A DNA stretch of 41,628 nucleotides from positions 1 through 41,628 of the forward strand of contig CAKUOD010000016.1 in assembly GCA_934668695.1 (NCBI GenBank), given 5' to 3'. The stretch comes from an uncultured Collinsella sp. (lineage in GTDB: Bacteria; Actinomycetota; Coriobacteriia; Coriobacteriales; Coriobacteriaceae). The notes beneath the pieces are model-generated. The model was not told the origin of the DNA. It worked only from the letters and a program-made list of their open reading frames with translations, and did no database searches. Below are positions 10,878 to 19,594 of the stretch, piece after piece (the first letter of the stretch is position 1; every line of letters begins with the position of its first letter). The position numbers and the translations under genes were made by a program.

Positions 10878-12419
10878 CTACTGCGCAGTGCTGAGCGAGC
10901 GCTTGACGGCATCATGCCAGCCCGCCAGGTTTTGCTCGCGGCGCTCGGCGGACATATGGGGAAGGAAGGTCTTAACAATCTGGGCGTTTTGCTCCAGCTC
11001 CTCCAAATCATCCCAATAGCCGACGGCAAGGCCGGCCAGGTACGCGGCACCGATCGCCGTGGTCTCCACCGTCTCGCACTGCAGCACGGGGATATCCAGC
11101 AGGTCGGCTTGGAACTGCATGATGAACTCGTTGCGCGAGGCACCGCCATCGACAGACAGGCGCTCGATCGAAAGCCCCACGTCCTGTTCCATGGCACGCA
11201 ACACGTCGTAGCTCTGATATGCCATGGACTCACAGGCCGCGCGCACGATGGTCGCGCGGCTCGAGGCGCCGGTCAGGCCGCACACGATGCCGCGGGCGCG
11301 CGGGTCCCACCAGGGAGCACCCAAGCCCGCAAAGGCGGGAACGAAGTAGCAGCCCTCGTTGTCGTTGATCGAAGCGGCGAGCTGCGCCGACTCGCTCACG
11401 CTGGAGATAATGCCCATGTTGTTGCGCAGCCAGTTCATGGTTGAGCCGGCGGCAAAGATGGAGCCCTCGAGCGCATAGCTGACCTTGCCGTCCGCGGCGA
11501 TACCGATTGTGGAGACCAGGCCGTTCTTGGATTCGACGATCTCGTCGCCAGTGTTCATGAGCATAAAGCAGCCCGTACCATAGGTGTTTTTGGTCTGGCC
11601 GGGATGGAAGCAGCAGTGGCCGAACAGCGACGCCTGCTGATCGCCCGCCACACCCATGATGGGCGGCATGTTGGTCATGATGTCGCTCGCGACGCGGCCG
11701 TAGTCGCCCGAGCTCCAGCGAACCTCGGGCATCATGGAGCGCGGAACGTCGAAGAGCGCCAGCAGGTCGTCGTCCCAATCCAAGGTATGGATATTGAAGA
11801 GTGCGGTGCGGCTGGCATTGGTGTAGTCGGTGGCAAAGACCTGGCCGCCGGTAAGGTTATAGATGAGCCAGGTGTCGATGGTGCCGAACATGAGGTCGCC
11901 CGCCGCCGCGCTCTCGCGCGCGCCATCGACGTTGTCGAGAATCCACTGCACCTTGGATGCCGAAAAATACGGATCGAGCGTGAGCCCCGTGCGGGAGCGC
12001 ACCAGCTCTTCTGCGCCCTGCTCGACCAGCTTGTCGATCAGGGGCGCGGTGCGGCGGCACTGCCATACGATGGCGTTATAGATGGGTTGGCCGCTTACGC
12101 GGTCCCACACCACCGTGGTCTCGCGCTGGTTGGAGATGCCGATGGCGGCGATGCGGTCGGAATGGATGCCACTCTTAAACTGGACCTCCATCATGACCGC
12201 GATCTGGCTGGCGAGGACCGCCATGGGGTCCTGCTCTACCCAACCGGGGCGCGGAAAACTGGTTTTGACGCTGCGGCGCGCCTGGGCAACGATGCAACCG
12301 TACTCGTCAACGATGGTCGCGAGTACCGAGGTGGTGCCGCAGTCGAGCGCCATGATGTAGGAACCGCCAAAGCCAAACGTGGCATCTTCCATGCCCAGGC
12401 TGCCTAGATTCAATGACAT
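10878..12419 (-). CDS. glpK: Glycerol kinase
   Basis: 513 residues, the normal length. It phosphorylates glycerol to glycerol-3-phosphate. The FGGY-kinase phosphate loop ALDCGTTSVLATIVDEYG (about 24-41) and the C-terminal signature SVDGGASRNEFIMQFQADLL are present, as are WKL-type residues DPYFSASKVQW. Start chosen at the ATG with GAAAGGTG upstream; about 10-20 residues at the N-terminus precede the usual family start, so a later ATG cannot be excluded. It begins 13 bases after the Sua5-family gene. No glpF or glpD is in the window, so glycerol entry must be encoded elsewhere. Confidence 0.95.
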   Translation of the reverse strand: MSLNLGSLGMEDATFGFGGSYIMALDCGTTSVLATIVDEYGCIVAQARRSVKTSFPRPGWVEQDPMAVLASQIAVMMEVQFKSGIHSDRIAAIGISNQRETTVVWDRVSGQPIYNAIVWQCRRTAPLIDKLVEQGAEELVRSRTGLTLDPYFSASKVQWILDNVDGARESAAAGDLMFGTIDTWLIYNLTGGQVFATDYTNASRTALFNIHTLDWDDDLLALFDVPRSMMPEVRWSSGDYGRVASDIMTNMPPIMGVAGDQQASLFGHCCFHPGQTKNTYGTGCFMLMNTGDEIVESKNGLVSTIGIAADGKVSYALEGSIFAAGSTMNWLRNNMGIISSVSESAQLAASINDNEGCYFVPAFAGLGAPWWDPRARGIVCGLTGASSRATIVRAACESMAYQSYDVLRAMEQDVGLSIERLSVDGGASRNEFIMQFQADLLDIPVLQCETVETTAIGAAYLAGLAVGYWDDLEELEQNAQIVKTFLPHMSAERREQNLAGWHDAVKRSLSTAQ

Positions 12420-12432
12420 CGCTTGCACCTTT

Positions 12433-13176
12433 CTATTGCATCGGGTCGGACAGGACCCGTTCGATCTCTGATGCGGGAAGTGCGCCTTGGCGCAGGATCT
12501 GGAGCTCGCCGTGCTGGAATGACACGATGGTCGAAGCGTCGCGGCACGGGGTCTCGCCGGCATCGACGGCCACATCGACCCCCTCCAGGATGCGATCCTC
12601 AACGGCGGCAAAGCTTGCCGGCGAGGGCGCCCCGTGCGTGTTGGCGCTGGTGCAGGCAAGCGGACTGCCGCAGGCGCGGATGAGCGATTGCACCACAGGC
12701 GAAGCCGAAGCGCGCAGGGCCACGGTGTCGTCGGCAGCACGCATAAAGGTCGGCACGCAGGGGGCTGCCTTGACCACGATAGTCAGGGCGCCCGGCCAGC
12801 ATCGTCGGGCAAGCACGCGAGCCTCTTCGGGGATATCCACGCCGTAGCGGTCGAGGGCTTCGACGCCATCAACCAGCCAAGCCACAGTTTGCGTGAGCTC
12901 GCGCTGCTTGAGGGTAAAGATGCGGCGGTAGCCGGTACCGAGCGCGGGGACCGCGACGCCGTTGACGGTCGTCTGCGGATCGCGCGGCCACGGCAGGGAT
13001 TCGCTTGTATCTTGGGGGACGGCATCCGAGAAGGCGTTGACCGCCACGGCGACACCGTAGACCGTCTCGGTCGGGATCAGCGCCAAGCCGCCGCGACCGA
13101 GCACCTCGGCCGTGCGCTCGACGGCAAGCCGATGCGGCTCGTGCGCTCCCTCGTATACCCGATAGACCGTCTGCAT
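12433..13176 (-). CDS. Sua5/YciO/YrdC-family protein, probable threonylcarbamoyl-AMP synthase
   Basis: 247 residues. The family makes threonylcarbamoyl-AMP from threonine, bicarbonate and ATP for the t6A37 modification of ANN-decoding tRNAs. Hallmarks: PTETVYGVAVAV (about 37-48), the K-x-R motif in FTLKQREL, the CWPGALTIVVK block, and TSANTHG followed by DASTIVSF near the C-terminus. Compared with short TsaC proteins there is an insertion of about 25-30 residues between PTETVYG and the K-x-R motif (SESLPWPRDPQTTVNG region). No C-terminal Sua5 domain is present. The nearest Shine-Dalgarno-like sequence is poorly spaced, so the exact start is less certain. YciO-like proteins share the fold, so activity is inferred. 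Confidence 0.85.
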   Translation of the reverse strand: MQTVYRVYEGAHEPHRLAVERTAEVLGRGGLALIPTETVYGVAVAVNAFSDAVPQDTSESLPWPRDPQTTVNGVAVPALGTGYRRIFTLKQRELTQTVAWLVDGVEALDRYGVDIPEEARVLARRCWPGALTIVVKAAPCVPTFMRAADDTVALRASASPVVQSLIRACGSPLACTSANTHGAPSPASFAAVEDRILEGVDVAVDAGETPCRDASTIVSFQHGELQILRQGALPASEIERVLSDPMQ

Positions 13177-13323
13177 GTGTATGCCAGCCCCTTACGCTCT
13201 GATGCAAGTTTGTTTACTGTGGGGCATTCTCGCACGAAACGTTCAATCTATTTGCCCGGAGCGCATGTTGGTTTGGTGAGCGGCTCTAGTAGTCGGTGAA
13301 AGTGAGGGGGTTATTGAAGGATT

Positions 13324-13626
13324 TTAGCGAGCAAGCGTAACGGTGCGATCGGGGAATTCGATGCTTGCGACAAGTTTTCCGCCGAGACTTTCGGCGTATC
13401 TGCCGAGCGTGTCGAGCCTCATCGAGCCCAGCTCACCGCGCTCGAGTTCCGATACGCGCTTTTGAGAAACACCCATTGACTGGGCTACCGAGGCCTGCGT
13501 CAGATCCTTTAGCTTGCGAATCTGAGCGAGCTTATAGACTTCGATACGTTCACGAGTTTTCTCCTGTTCGGCAGCAATAGATTCACGCGCTATCCCGCGT
13601 GATTCCATATACTCATGCAGCTCCAT
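13324..13626 (-). CDS. XRE-family antitoxin of a HigBA-like module
   Basis: 100 residues. A charged N-terminal helix (MELHEYMESRG...EKTRERIE) is followed by a Cro/C1-type helix-turn-helix (about 38-88): LKDLTQASVAQSMGVSQKRV and SELERGELGSMRLDTLGRYAE. The protein ends in a short strand-like tail (KLVASIEFPDRTVTL). Downstream of and overlapping the toxin gene by 14 bases, the gene order of HigBA-type systems. It would neutralise the toxin and repress the shared promoter. AAGGAGG lies 10 bases before the ATG, inside the toxin gene. Confidence 0.85.
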   Translation of the reverse strand: MELHEYMESRGIARESIAAEQEKTRERIEVYKLAQIRKLKDLTQASVAQSMGVSQKRVSELERGELGSMRLDTLGRYAESLGGKLVASIEFPDRTVTLAR

Positions 13627-14008
13627 CTTGATCGAGCCTCCTTACATGGCGACGGTATATTTGTTCCGCCTTGGGAACATTGATCGCATACCAGCCGTTC
13701 CACTTTGCCTTCGACGACCCTGCCTGCGACTTATCTCCCGCCAACAGCAACACTGCCTGACGTTTGGGGTCGAAGGCAAAAAGGATGCGAATCACCGACG
13801 ATCCGCACGACGTCACCCTTAGTTCCTTTAAATGGTGCAGCTTCGAGCCTTTTACACGATCGACCAGCGGACGACCGAGGCTTGGGCCTTCCCTCTCAAG
13901 CACCAAAAGGTCTGCGTAAAGCTGCCGCAATGTAGCGTCATCCTGCTCATCAAGCCAGCGCTCGATATAGTCGAGCACAATACGGTATCGATGCGGCTGA
14001 TTTGGCAT
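13613..14008 (-). CDS. RelE/HigB-superfamily toxin (phage Gp49-like type)
   Basis: 131 residues. The core motifs GRPLVDRVKGSKLHHLKELR and IRILFAFDPKRQAVLLLAGDKS match the Gp49-like HigB/RelE toxins, which cleave mRNA on the ribosome or inhibit growth. A C-terminal helix (NVPKAEQIYRRHVRRLD) follows, as in that family. First gene of the pair. It has a good promoter and AAGGAGAAGG just before the ATG. Activity is inferred from family and context. Confidence 0.85.
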   Translation of the reverse strand: MPNQPHRYRIVLDYIERWLDEQDDATLRQLYADLLVLEREGPSLGRPLVDRVKGSKLHHLKELRVTSCGSSVIRILFAFDPKRQAVLLLAGDKSQAGSSKAKWNGWYAINVPKAEQIYRRHVRRLDQDGAA

Positions 14009-14017
14009 ACCCTTCTC

Positions 14018-14050
14018 CTTCTATAGTAGAAGTTTTACGGTATATTGCAA
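14018..14050 (-). promoter_or_regulatory. Promoter of the toxin-antitoxin pair with overlapping palindrome
   Basis: On the minus strand TTGCAA (14045-14050), 16 bases, then TACTAT (14023-14028). The palindrome CTTCTA-N3-TAGAAG (14018-14032) covers the -10 box, a natural operator for the XRE antitoxin. The predicted transcript start lies only about 8-9 bases before the toxin ATG, so the leader would be very short. Confidence 0.6.
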
Positions 14051-14085
14051 GAGCGAACTTATACAGTTGTCTATTCCGTCAGTTT

Positions 14086-15351
14086 TTAAATGCGCTGTTT
14101 GGGCTCTGTGACGATGGCTCGGACGATGCGGGGGCGATCGGTGAGGTCGCGGACAATGCGCACATCCGAAAGACCCGCTTGGCGGCAGAGCTCGGCGGCG
14201 GCGTCGAGGGCTCCCTCGTAGAGCTCGCAGGCAAAGAGGCCGCCGGCGCGCAACATGTAGGGCGCCGCGTTGAGCAGGCGGCGGAAGATGTCCAGGCCGT
14301 CGGCGCCGCCCTCGAGCGCTAGGTCGGGCTCAAAGTCCTTGACCTCGTGCGGCAGCGAACGCATGACATCGGTAGGGATGTAGGGCGGGTTGGAGACGAG
14401 CACGTCAAAGGTGCCCCACTCTTCGCGGGGAATGGAGCTTACCAGGTTGGTGAGGCTGAACGCGACCTCGTCCGCCGTGAGGCCAAGTGCGTCGCGGTTT
14501 TTGGTTGCCAGGTCGATGGCGCGCGGCTCGATATCGGTAGCGGTGCAGGTGACGTGCCCGCGGCGTTCCCAGGCAAGCGAGAGCGAGATGCAGCCCGTGC
14601 CGCAGCCGACCTCGAGAACACGAGCGATGCGGGGCTCGACCGGAGCGGGCTCGGCGGCGTTCTGCGCGGAGGTCGTCTCCTGGTCATCACCTTCGATGGC
14701 GATGCCGTATTCGTCGAGCTCGGGCTCGGAGGCTTCCACGTCATCGGTATCTGCCACTTCGGCTTCGGCCGCCCGCGCGGCGGCTTCCTCGGCCTCGCGA
14801 TCGGCCAGCTCCTCGGCGTAGGCGCGGCTACCGAGCACATCGCTGCCCAGCGCGGCTTCATCGGCAGCCGTTAAGTTTGCGGCACGGCGCTCGGCAGTCG
14901 CGCGCTCATCGGCCAGCGCGGCCTCGGCCTTGCGAGCCTGCTCGACTTCATCGTTCCAGGGCAACTCCACGCGCTGACGGGCAGCTGCCTCGGGGCTCAG
15001 CACCTCGGCATCCAGATAGTTCAGGACTTCCTCGACGAGCATCTCGGTCTCGGGGCGCGGGATGAGCACACCGGGGGCGCACGCGACGTCGATCATGCGG
15101 AACTGCGTGCTGCCGGTGATGTACTGCAGCGGCTCGCCCTTGGCGCGACGAACGACGGCCGCGTGCATGGTCTCGAGCTGGGCCGCGTCGAGCGTCTCGT
15201 CCATGCGCATATATAAGTCGATACGCGCCAGACCCGTAGCCGCGCACAGCAACCACTCGGCAGAAAGACGGGGATGCTCCTCGCCGCGCTCGGCCAGGTA
15301 CTCCTTGGTCCACTCGAGACAACGCTTGATGGTCCAGATCTCGTTTGCCAT
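14086..15351 (-). CDS. prmC: Release factor glutamine methyltransferase with a large acidic insertion
   Basis: 421 residues against about 280 for typical PrmC. It methylates the GGQ glutamine of release factors RF1/RF2. The N-terminal helical domain (1-75) is normal. LIPRPETEMLVEE (97-109) is followed by an insertion of about 120 residues (about 116-241) rich in Ala, Glu and Asp. SAM motif I VLEVGCGTG (245-253) and the catalytic NPPYIP (321-326) follow. In ordinary PrmC fewer than 25 residues separate the first two motifs. Start chosen at MANEIW with GGGGAGGA upstream. It lies downstream of prfA as usual, but separated by 630 bases containing a structured repeat. Confidence 0.93.
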   Translation of the reverse strand: MANEIWTIKRCLEWTKEYLAERGEEHPRLSAEWLLCAATGLARIDLYMRMDETLDAAQLETMHAAVVRRAKGEPLQYITGSTQFRMIDVACAPGVLIPRPETEMLVEEVLNYLDAEVLSPEAAARQRVELPWNDEVEQARKAEAALADERATAERRAANLTAADEAALGSDVLGSRAYAEELADREAEEAAARAAEAEVADTDDVEASEPELDEYGIAIEGDDQETTSAQNAAEPAPVEPRIARVLEVGCGTGCISLSLAWERRGHVTCTATDIEPRAIDLATKNRDALGLTADEVAFSLTNLVSSIPREEWGTFDVLVSNPPYIPTDVMRSLPHEVKDFEPDLALEGGADGLDIFRRLLNAAPYMLRAGGLFACELYEGALDAAAELCRQAGLSDVRIVRDLTDRPRIVRAIVTEPKQRI

Positions 15352-15834
15352 GGGGTCCTCCCCTCTTAAGCGCCAGACGGCGCGCGAATGTCGGAGCAGA
15401 TTGTACGCGAGGGCACCGCTTGGCAAGGGACGATTGGAAGCGATTATCGAGAATCAGCCCAGTTTTTTGCTTGGAGCGCAATCAAAGTGTTCATTTGTCG
15501 ACGTCAAGATTTGAATCCGTCAAGTTTCTGGCAAGGTTGCCCCAAACCTGACCAATATCTAACCAAACACTTGCCAAATCGCTTGACGCACAACGCATCA
15601 TAAAATGCACTGCGGCTTCTCGGACGATTTTTTGAGCATTATTTTTGACAGCAGGCCAATGCTTTAAGCAGGATTTAACAGGCAAACAGTTCAATGGCTG
15701 CAAAATCAAACCAAATAAACTCAAACAGCAATTTACCCGCTGCCCCATACAGCCCGAAACAAGAACATCCCCGATGATCACCCAAGGGGTGTCCCCAAGT
15801 GCCAACCAAGGTAACGCCGATGCTTTGGCAAAGT
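15352..15834. other. Gene-free spacer between prfA and prmC
   Basis: About 480 bases, visibly more AT-rich than its neighbours, with no convincing gene. A 104-codon minus-strand frame (15491-15805) has no family resemblance and no good ribosome site. A candidate prmC promoter lies at 15400-15426. Near 15778-15800 there is a short GGGGTGTCCCC palindrome. The stretch 15835-15980 is a structured repeat, listed separately. Confidence 0.6.
15400..15426 (-). promoter_or_regulatory. Candidate prmC promoter
   Basis: Minus-strand TTGCCA (15421-15426) and TACAAT (15400-15405) with a 15-base spacer, slightly short. It lies about 50 bases before the prmC start. It would allow prmC expression independent of prfA. 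Confidence 0.45.
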
Positions 15835-15980
15835 CAGCGAAAACGCCCCTAAGCGAGCAAGGTGACGTGAAAGAGGAGGGAAGCGTACTTTGGTACGCGA
15901 CCGACGATTGAACGTCAGATTGCCGCTTAGGGGCGTTTGCAGCGTCGAGTCGTTACGCGGTTTGTAAAACCGCGTAACCT
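15818..15980. repeat. Large structured repeat, sub-type B, copy 2
   Basis: The outer stem AAACGCCCCTAAGCG (15841-15855) pairs perfectly with 15924-15938. TGACGTGAA and TTGAACGTCA flank an inner hairpin GCGTAC-TTTG-GTACGC. GCAGCGTCGA follows, then a 12-bp hairpin GTTACGCGGTTT (15952-15963) with AAACCGCGTAAC (15967-15978), ending three bases before the prfA stop codon (15982). The upstream flank (GATGCTTTGGCAAAGTCAGC) matches that of copy 1 (AATGTTTTGGCAAAGTCAGC). Confidence 0.75.
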
Positions 15981-15981
15981 A

Positions 15982-17049
15982 CTAAACGGCCTGTGCCAGC
16001 TTCTCGGCTCGCTCGGCGGCGGCGAGCGCCTCGATGACGGTGCCGAGCTGGTCGCCCAGGAGGACGCCGTTGTAGGTGGAGTTGAAGCCGATGCGGTGAT
16101 CGGTCACGCGGTCCTGGGGCTGGTTGTAGGTGCGAATCTTCTCGGAACGGTTGCCGTGGCCGATCTGACTCTGGCGCTCGGCGCCAAGCTCAGCCTGCTG
16201 CTTCTCGAGCTCCATCTCGTAGAGGCGGGCGCGCAGCATCTGCATGCAGACCTCGCGGTTCTGGATCTGGGAGCGCTGCTCCTGCGACTGCACCACGGTG
16301 TTGGTGGGCAGGTGGGTGATGCGCACGGCGGAGTAGGTGGTGTTAACGCACTGACCGCCAGGGCCGGAGGCGCAGTAGGTGTCGATGCGCAGGTCGGACT
16401 GGTTGATCTGGACGTCGATCTCCTCGGCCTCGGGAAGCACGGCGACGGTAGCCGTAGAGGTCTGGATGCGACCCTGGGACTCGGTCTTGGGGACGCGCTG
16501 AACGCGGTGGACGCCGGACTCGAACTTCATGACAGAGTAGACGCGGTCGCCCTCGACCTTGAACTCGATGGATTTAAAGCCGCCGGCCTCGCTGGGGCTG
16601 GAGTCGAGCACGGTGGTCTTCCAGCCGCGCGACTCACAGAAGCGCTGATACATCTTGTAGAGGTCTCCGGCAAAGATGGCAGCCTCGTCGCCACCGGCGG
16701 CTGAGCGGATCTCGACGATGGTGTTCTTGTCGTCGTTGGGGTCGCTCGGGATGAGCATGTACTTGATGTCTTCCTCGAGCTGGGGAAGCTTGGCCTCGTT
16801 TTCGGAGATGTCCATCTGGAGCATCTCCTTCTCGTCGGCATCGGTAGTGTCGCGGAGCATCTCCTTGGCGGCCTCGATATCATCGAGCGCGCCGATGTAC
16901 TCGCGCGAAGCGGCGATGAGGTCGGACTGATGCGCGTACTCCTTGTTGAGACGCGTGAACTCCTTGATGTCGGAGGCGACGGCCGGGTCGGAGAGCTTCT
17001 TCTCGAGCTCCTCGTAGGCCTTGATGATCTTTTCGAGCTTATCGCGCAT
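15982..17049 (-). CDS. prfA: Peptide chain release factor 1
   Basis: 355 residues, the normal length. RF1 terminates translation at UAA and UAG. The GGQ motif is at 231-233 (CASGPGGQCVNTTYSAVRI). The codon-reading PxT motif is PKT (187-189, VQRVPKTESQGRI), which marks RF1 rather than RF2 (SPF). Domain 1 (about 1-100) is helical and complete. It starts with an ATG 8 bases after a GGAG. Followed downstream by prmC, its modifying enzyme, the usual order. Confidence 0.96.
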   Translation of the reverse strand: MRDKLEKIIKAYEELEKKLSDPAVASDIKEFTRLNKEYAHQSDLIAASREYIGALDDIEAAKEMLRDTTDADEKEMLQMDISENEAKLPQLEEDIKYMLIPSDPNDDKNTIVEIRSAAGGDEAAIFAGDLYKMYQRFCESRGWKTTVLDSSPSEAGGFKSIEFKVEGDRVYSVMKFESGVHRVQRVPKTESQGRIQTSTATVAVLPEAEEIDVQINQSDLRIDTYCASGPGGQCVNTTYSAVRITHLPTNTVVQSQEQRSQIQNREVCMQMLRARLYEMELEKQQAELGAERQSQIGHGNRSEKIRTYNQPQDRVTDHRIGFNSTYNGVLLGDQLGTVIEALAAAERAEKLAQAV

Positions 17050-17250
17050 GGCGGGACTCCTTTATATGCGTGAAGGTGAAAATCGGCAGAATTGATGGGG
17101 CGCGCGGCGCCACTGCGGGGGTAAGCCCGGCTAGAACATGTCGATCTTCAGATACATGCGCATCCCTTCGCGTATGGGGTACATAGTTGCGGTCTAACCC
17201 ATACATGATAGCGTGCGCAGGCAAACCTGCATATAACCCGCACGGAATGA

Positions 17251-17283
17251 TTGGTGCAAACAAACCTGACCCCATTGCACCAA
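17251..17283. repeat. 33-base palindromic repeat, copy 2
   Basis: Perfect arms TTGGTGCAA (17251-17259) and TTGCACCAA (17275-17283) around a centre with AACCTGACCCC, as at 54-86. It sits 15 bases after the M20 peptidase stop codon, so it could be a 3' hairpin of that gene. Confidence 0.55.
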
Positions 17284-17298
17284 AGGCTTGCTTTTTGG

Positions 17299-18714
17299 TT
17301 AGAGCGTTTGGAACAGGGCGATGAGGAAGCGGATGCCCTGGAGGTAGGCGCGGCGGGTGATGCGCTCGTTGGTGCCGTGGACACCGCGGTCGCACTCGTC
17401 ATCATCCACCACAAAGGCCGAGAAGCGAATGCACTCAGGGCAAATACGCTGGTAGTTGGCAGCGTCGGTGGCGCCGATCACGGTCGAGGGCACGATTGCC
17501 AACGGCTCGGATGATCCGTTTTCCTCCGCCCCCTTTGGATCACGGAAATAGCGGGCGGCGATGGCACGGACGGTCTCGAGGCCGGGACCGCCGATGCGTG
17601 GGGACGGCGAGGGTTCGGAGCTGCCAGGGCCAAGTTCGACCTCCACGCGCCCGGCAAGACCCGCCGCGGCAACAGCCTCACGACAGCGCGCCACAACGTC
17701 GGCCACGCTCGTGCCCTCGAGCATGCGGAAGTTGATGTTGGCCCACATGTCCTGTGGCATCACGTTGGCACCGGTGCTGCCGCCCTCGATCTGCGTGGGC
17801 GCGCAGGTGGTCGTTACGAGCGGATAGAGCTTCTTGCTGGCAAGGCAATCGCGCACGATGGCGTCCTTGTTGGCAGCAATTTCATCTGCCGTGTAGAGCC
17901 CCAGCTCAACGAGCTGCGCAGCGAGCAGGTCGGTCACGCGCGTCGGCCACTCGATATCGCAGATCGACGCGATGGCTCGGCTGAGCACCTCGAGCGACGT
18001 GCCGCCGTAGGGGTTGGAAGAATGTCCGCCCGCGCTCTGTGTCTTGAGCACAATGTCGGCATAGCCCTTCTCGGCCAGGTCGGCGTGCATGAGCCAGCCT
18101 TCGCCCGCGGCGTACTCTGCAGCAGAGACGATGCGGTAGTCGCCCTCGTCGATCAGGTACTCAAGCTCAATCCCGCGCTCCTCGAGCGCGCGGCCGATGG
18201 CGCCCGCGCCGTACTGCGTGGTCTCCTCGTCCTGGCCAAAGGCCAGCAGCAGCGTGCGCTCGTGCTGCCAACCGTGCGCCAGTGCGTACTCAACGGCCTC
18301 GAGAATGCCTGCGACCTGGTCTTTCATGTCGATTGCGCCACGACCCCAAATGTAGGTGTCGTCCACGCATCCGCTAAAGGGGGCGTGAGCCCAATCTTCC
18401 TCGGTACCCGGTACCACGGGAACCACATCCATGTGACCCATGAGCATAACGGGCTTAAGGGCGGGGTTGGAGCCGGCAAGCGTCACGAGCAGTGAATGGT
18501 CGATGAGCTCGACCTCGCCCGCCGCGAACACGCGCGGCCAGGCCTGCTGCATATAGGCACGCAGGCCATCAAACGGCTGCCAGTCCACCGCCTCGGCATC
18601 CATACTCGAAATCGTCGGAAACGACAGGACGCGGCCCAAGCGCTCGCATGCGCTGGCCTCATCCAAATCGGCAAAATCATCCTCATGCGCAAAGAAGCGC
18701 CAAACCTCGGCCAT
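17299..18714 (-). CDS. M20-family metallopeptidase (carboxypeptidase S / acyl-amino-acid hydrolase type)
   Basis: 471 residues. M20 enzymes use two zinc ions to cut terminal amino acids or N-acyl groups. Metal site and catalytic motifs: GHMDVVPV (H94, D96), GRGAIDMKDQ (D129) and GQDEETTQYGA (E163/E164). The dimerisation domain is about residues 215-330 (AGGHSSNPYGG). The pattern MLMGHMDVVP...DDTYIWGRGAIDMK is of the CPS1/PM20D1 type rather than DapE. ATG with AAAGGATG upstream. It is the last gene after an amino-acid ABC transporter (72-base gap), suggesting that it frees amino acids from an imported or cytoplasmic conjugate. The substrate is not known. Confidence 0.88.
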   Translation of the reverse strand: MAEVWRFFAHEDDFADLDEASACERLGRVLSFPTISSMDAEAVDWQPFDGLRAYMQQAWPRVFAAGEVELIDHSLLVTLAGSNPALKPVMLMGHMDVVPVVPGTEEDWAHAPFSGCVDDTYIWGRGAIDMKDQVAGILEAVEYALAHGWQHERTLLLAFGQDEETTQYGAGAIGRALEERGIELEYLIDEGDYRIVSAAEYAAGEGWLMHADLAEKGYADIVLKTQSAGGHSSNPYGGTSLEVLSRAIASICDIEWPTRVTDLLAAQLVELGLYTADEIAANKDAIVRDCLASKKLYPLVTTTCAPTQIEGGSTGANVMPQDMWANINFRMLEGTSVADVVARCREAVAAAGLAGRVEVELGPGSSEPSPSPRIGGPGLETVRAIAARYFRDPKGAEENGSSEPLAIVPSTVIGATDAANYQRICPECIRFSAFVVDDDECDRGVHGTNERITRRAYLQGIRFLIALFQTL

Positions 18715-18732
18715 GACATCCTTTCGATTGTG

Positions 18733-18768
18733 ACGACAAAGGCCGCCCCACCGGAGCGGCCCTGTCGT
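18733..18768 (-). terminator. Hairpin between the ABC ATPase and the M20 peptidase
   Basis: On the minus strand, ACGACA-GGGCCGCTCC and GGGCGGCC-TTTGTCGT form a stem with small bulges, 19 bases after the ATPase stop. No long T-run, so it may only reduce read-through into the peptidase gene. Confidence 0.45.
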
Positions 18769-18786
18769 TCACGCGTTTGCGGTCGG

Positions 18787-19572
18787 TTATTTGTCCTCGA
18801 GATAGCGCGAGAGGAACTCGCGGGTGCGCTGGTGCTTGGGGTTGCCGAAGAGTTCGGCCGGCGCGGCGTCCTCGAGCACCACGCCCTTGTCCATAAAGAC
18901 CACGCGGTCGGAGACGGTGCGGGCAAAGGCCATCTCGTGCGTGACAACGACCATGGTCATGCCGTCGGCAGCGAGCTTGCGCATGACCTCGAGCACCTCG
19001 CCCACGATCTCGGGGTCGAGTGCCGAAGTCGGCTCGTCGAACAGCATGATCTGCGGATTCATGCACAGGGCGCGGGCGATGGCCACGCGCTGCTTTTGGC
19101 CACCGGACAGGCGACCCACGGCGGCGTGCGCGAACTTTTCGAGCCCCACACTCGTCAGATGCTCCATCGCGACCTTCTCGGCCTCGGCCTTGCTCATCTT
19201 TTTGAGCGTGACGGGCGCGAGCGTGCAGTTGTCGAGCACGTCCATGTTGTTGAACAGGTTAAAGCCCTGGAACACCATGCCGATGTCCTCGCGGAGTTTA
19301 TTGATATTGCAGCGCTCGGCGGTAAGGTCCTGGCCATGGAACCAGATATGGCCCGCGTCCGGGGCCTCGAGCAGGTTGAGGCAGCGCAGGAAGGTCGACT
19401 TGCCCGAGCCCGAGGCGCCGATAATGGTGACGACCTCGCCGGGGTTAACGGACAGGTCGATGCCCTTGAGCACCTCGAGCGAGCCGAAGCTCTTGCGCAA
19501 GCCCTCGACGCGGATGAGCGGCTCTTTGGTCTGTGCGGCGGCCGCAGCGCCGGTAGTGGCGGTATCTGCCAT
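18787..19572 (-). CDS. Polar amino-acid ABC transporter, ATP-binding protein
   Basis: 261 residues, GlnQ/HisP type. Walker [10 protein letters not shown] (52-60), signature LSGGQKQRV, Walker [13 protein letters not shown] and the switch histidine in VVVTHEM are intact. The Ala-rich N-terminus ([16 protein letters not shown]) is an extension. Start at the ATG with GAGGAG upstream. It begins 22 bases after the permease gene and would energise uptake through it. Confidence 0.95.
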   Translation of the reverse strand: MADTATTGAAAAAQTKEPLIRVEGLRKSFGSLEVLKGIDLSVNPGEVVTIIGASGSGKSTFLRCLNLLEAPDAGHIWFHGQDLTAERCNINKLREDIGMVFQGFNLFNNMDVLDNCTLAPVTLKKMSKAEAEKVAMEHLTSVGLEKFAHAAVGRLSGGQKQRVAIARALCMNPQIMLFDEPTSALDPEIVGEVLEVMRKLAADGMTMVVVTHEMAFARTVSDRVVFMDKGVVLEDAAPAELFGNPKHQRTREFLSRYLEDK

Positions 19573-19594
19573 GATGATTCTCCTCGTCTTGAGC

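Noticed and set aside
15491..15805. 104-codon minus-strand frame in the prfA-prmC spacer
   Set aside because: No good Shine-Dalgarno sequence, no domain, odd Cys/Trp-rich composition; treated as non-coding.
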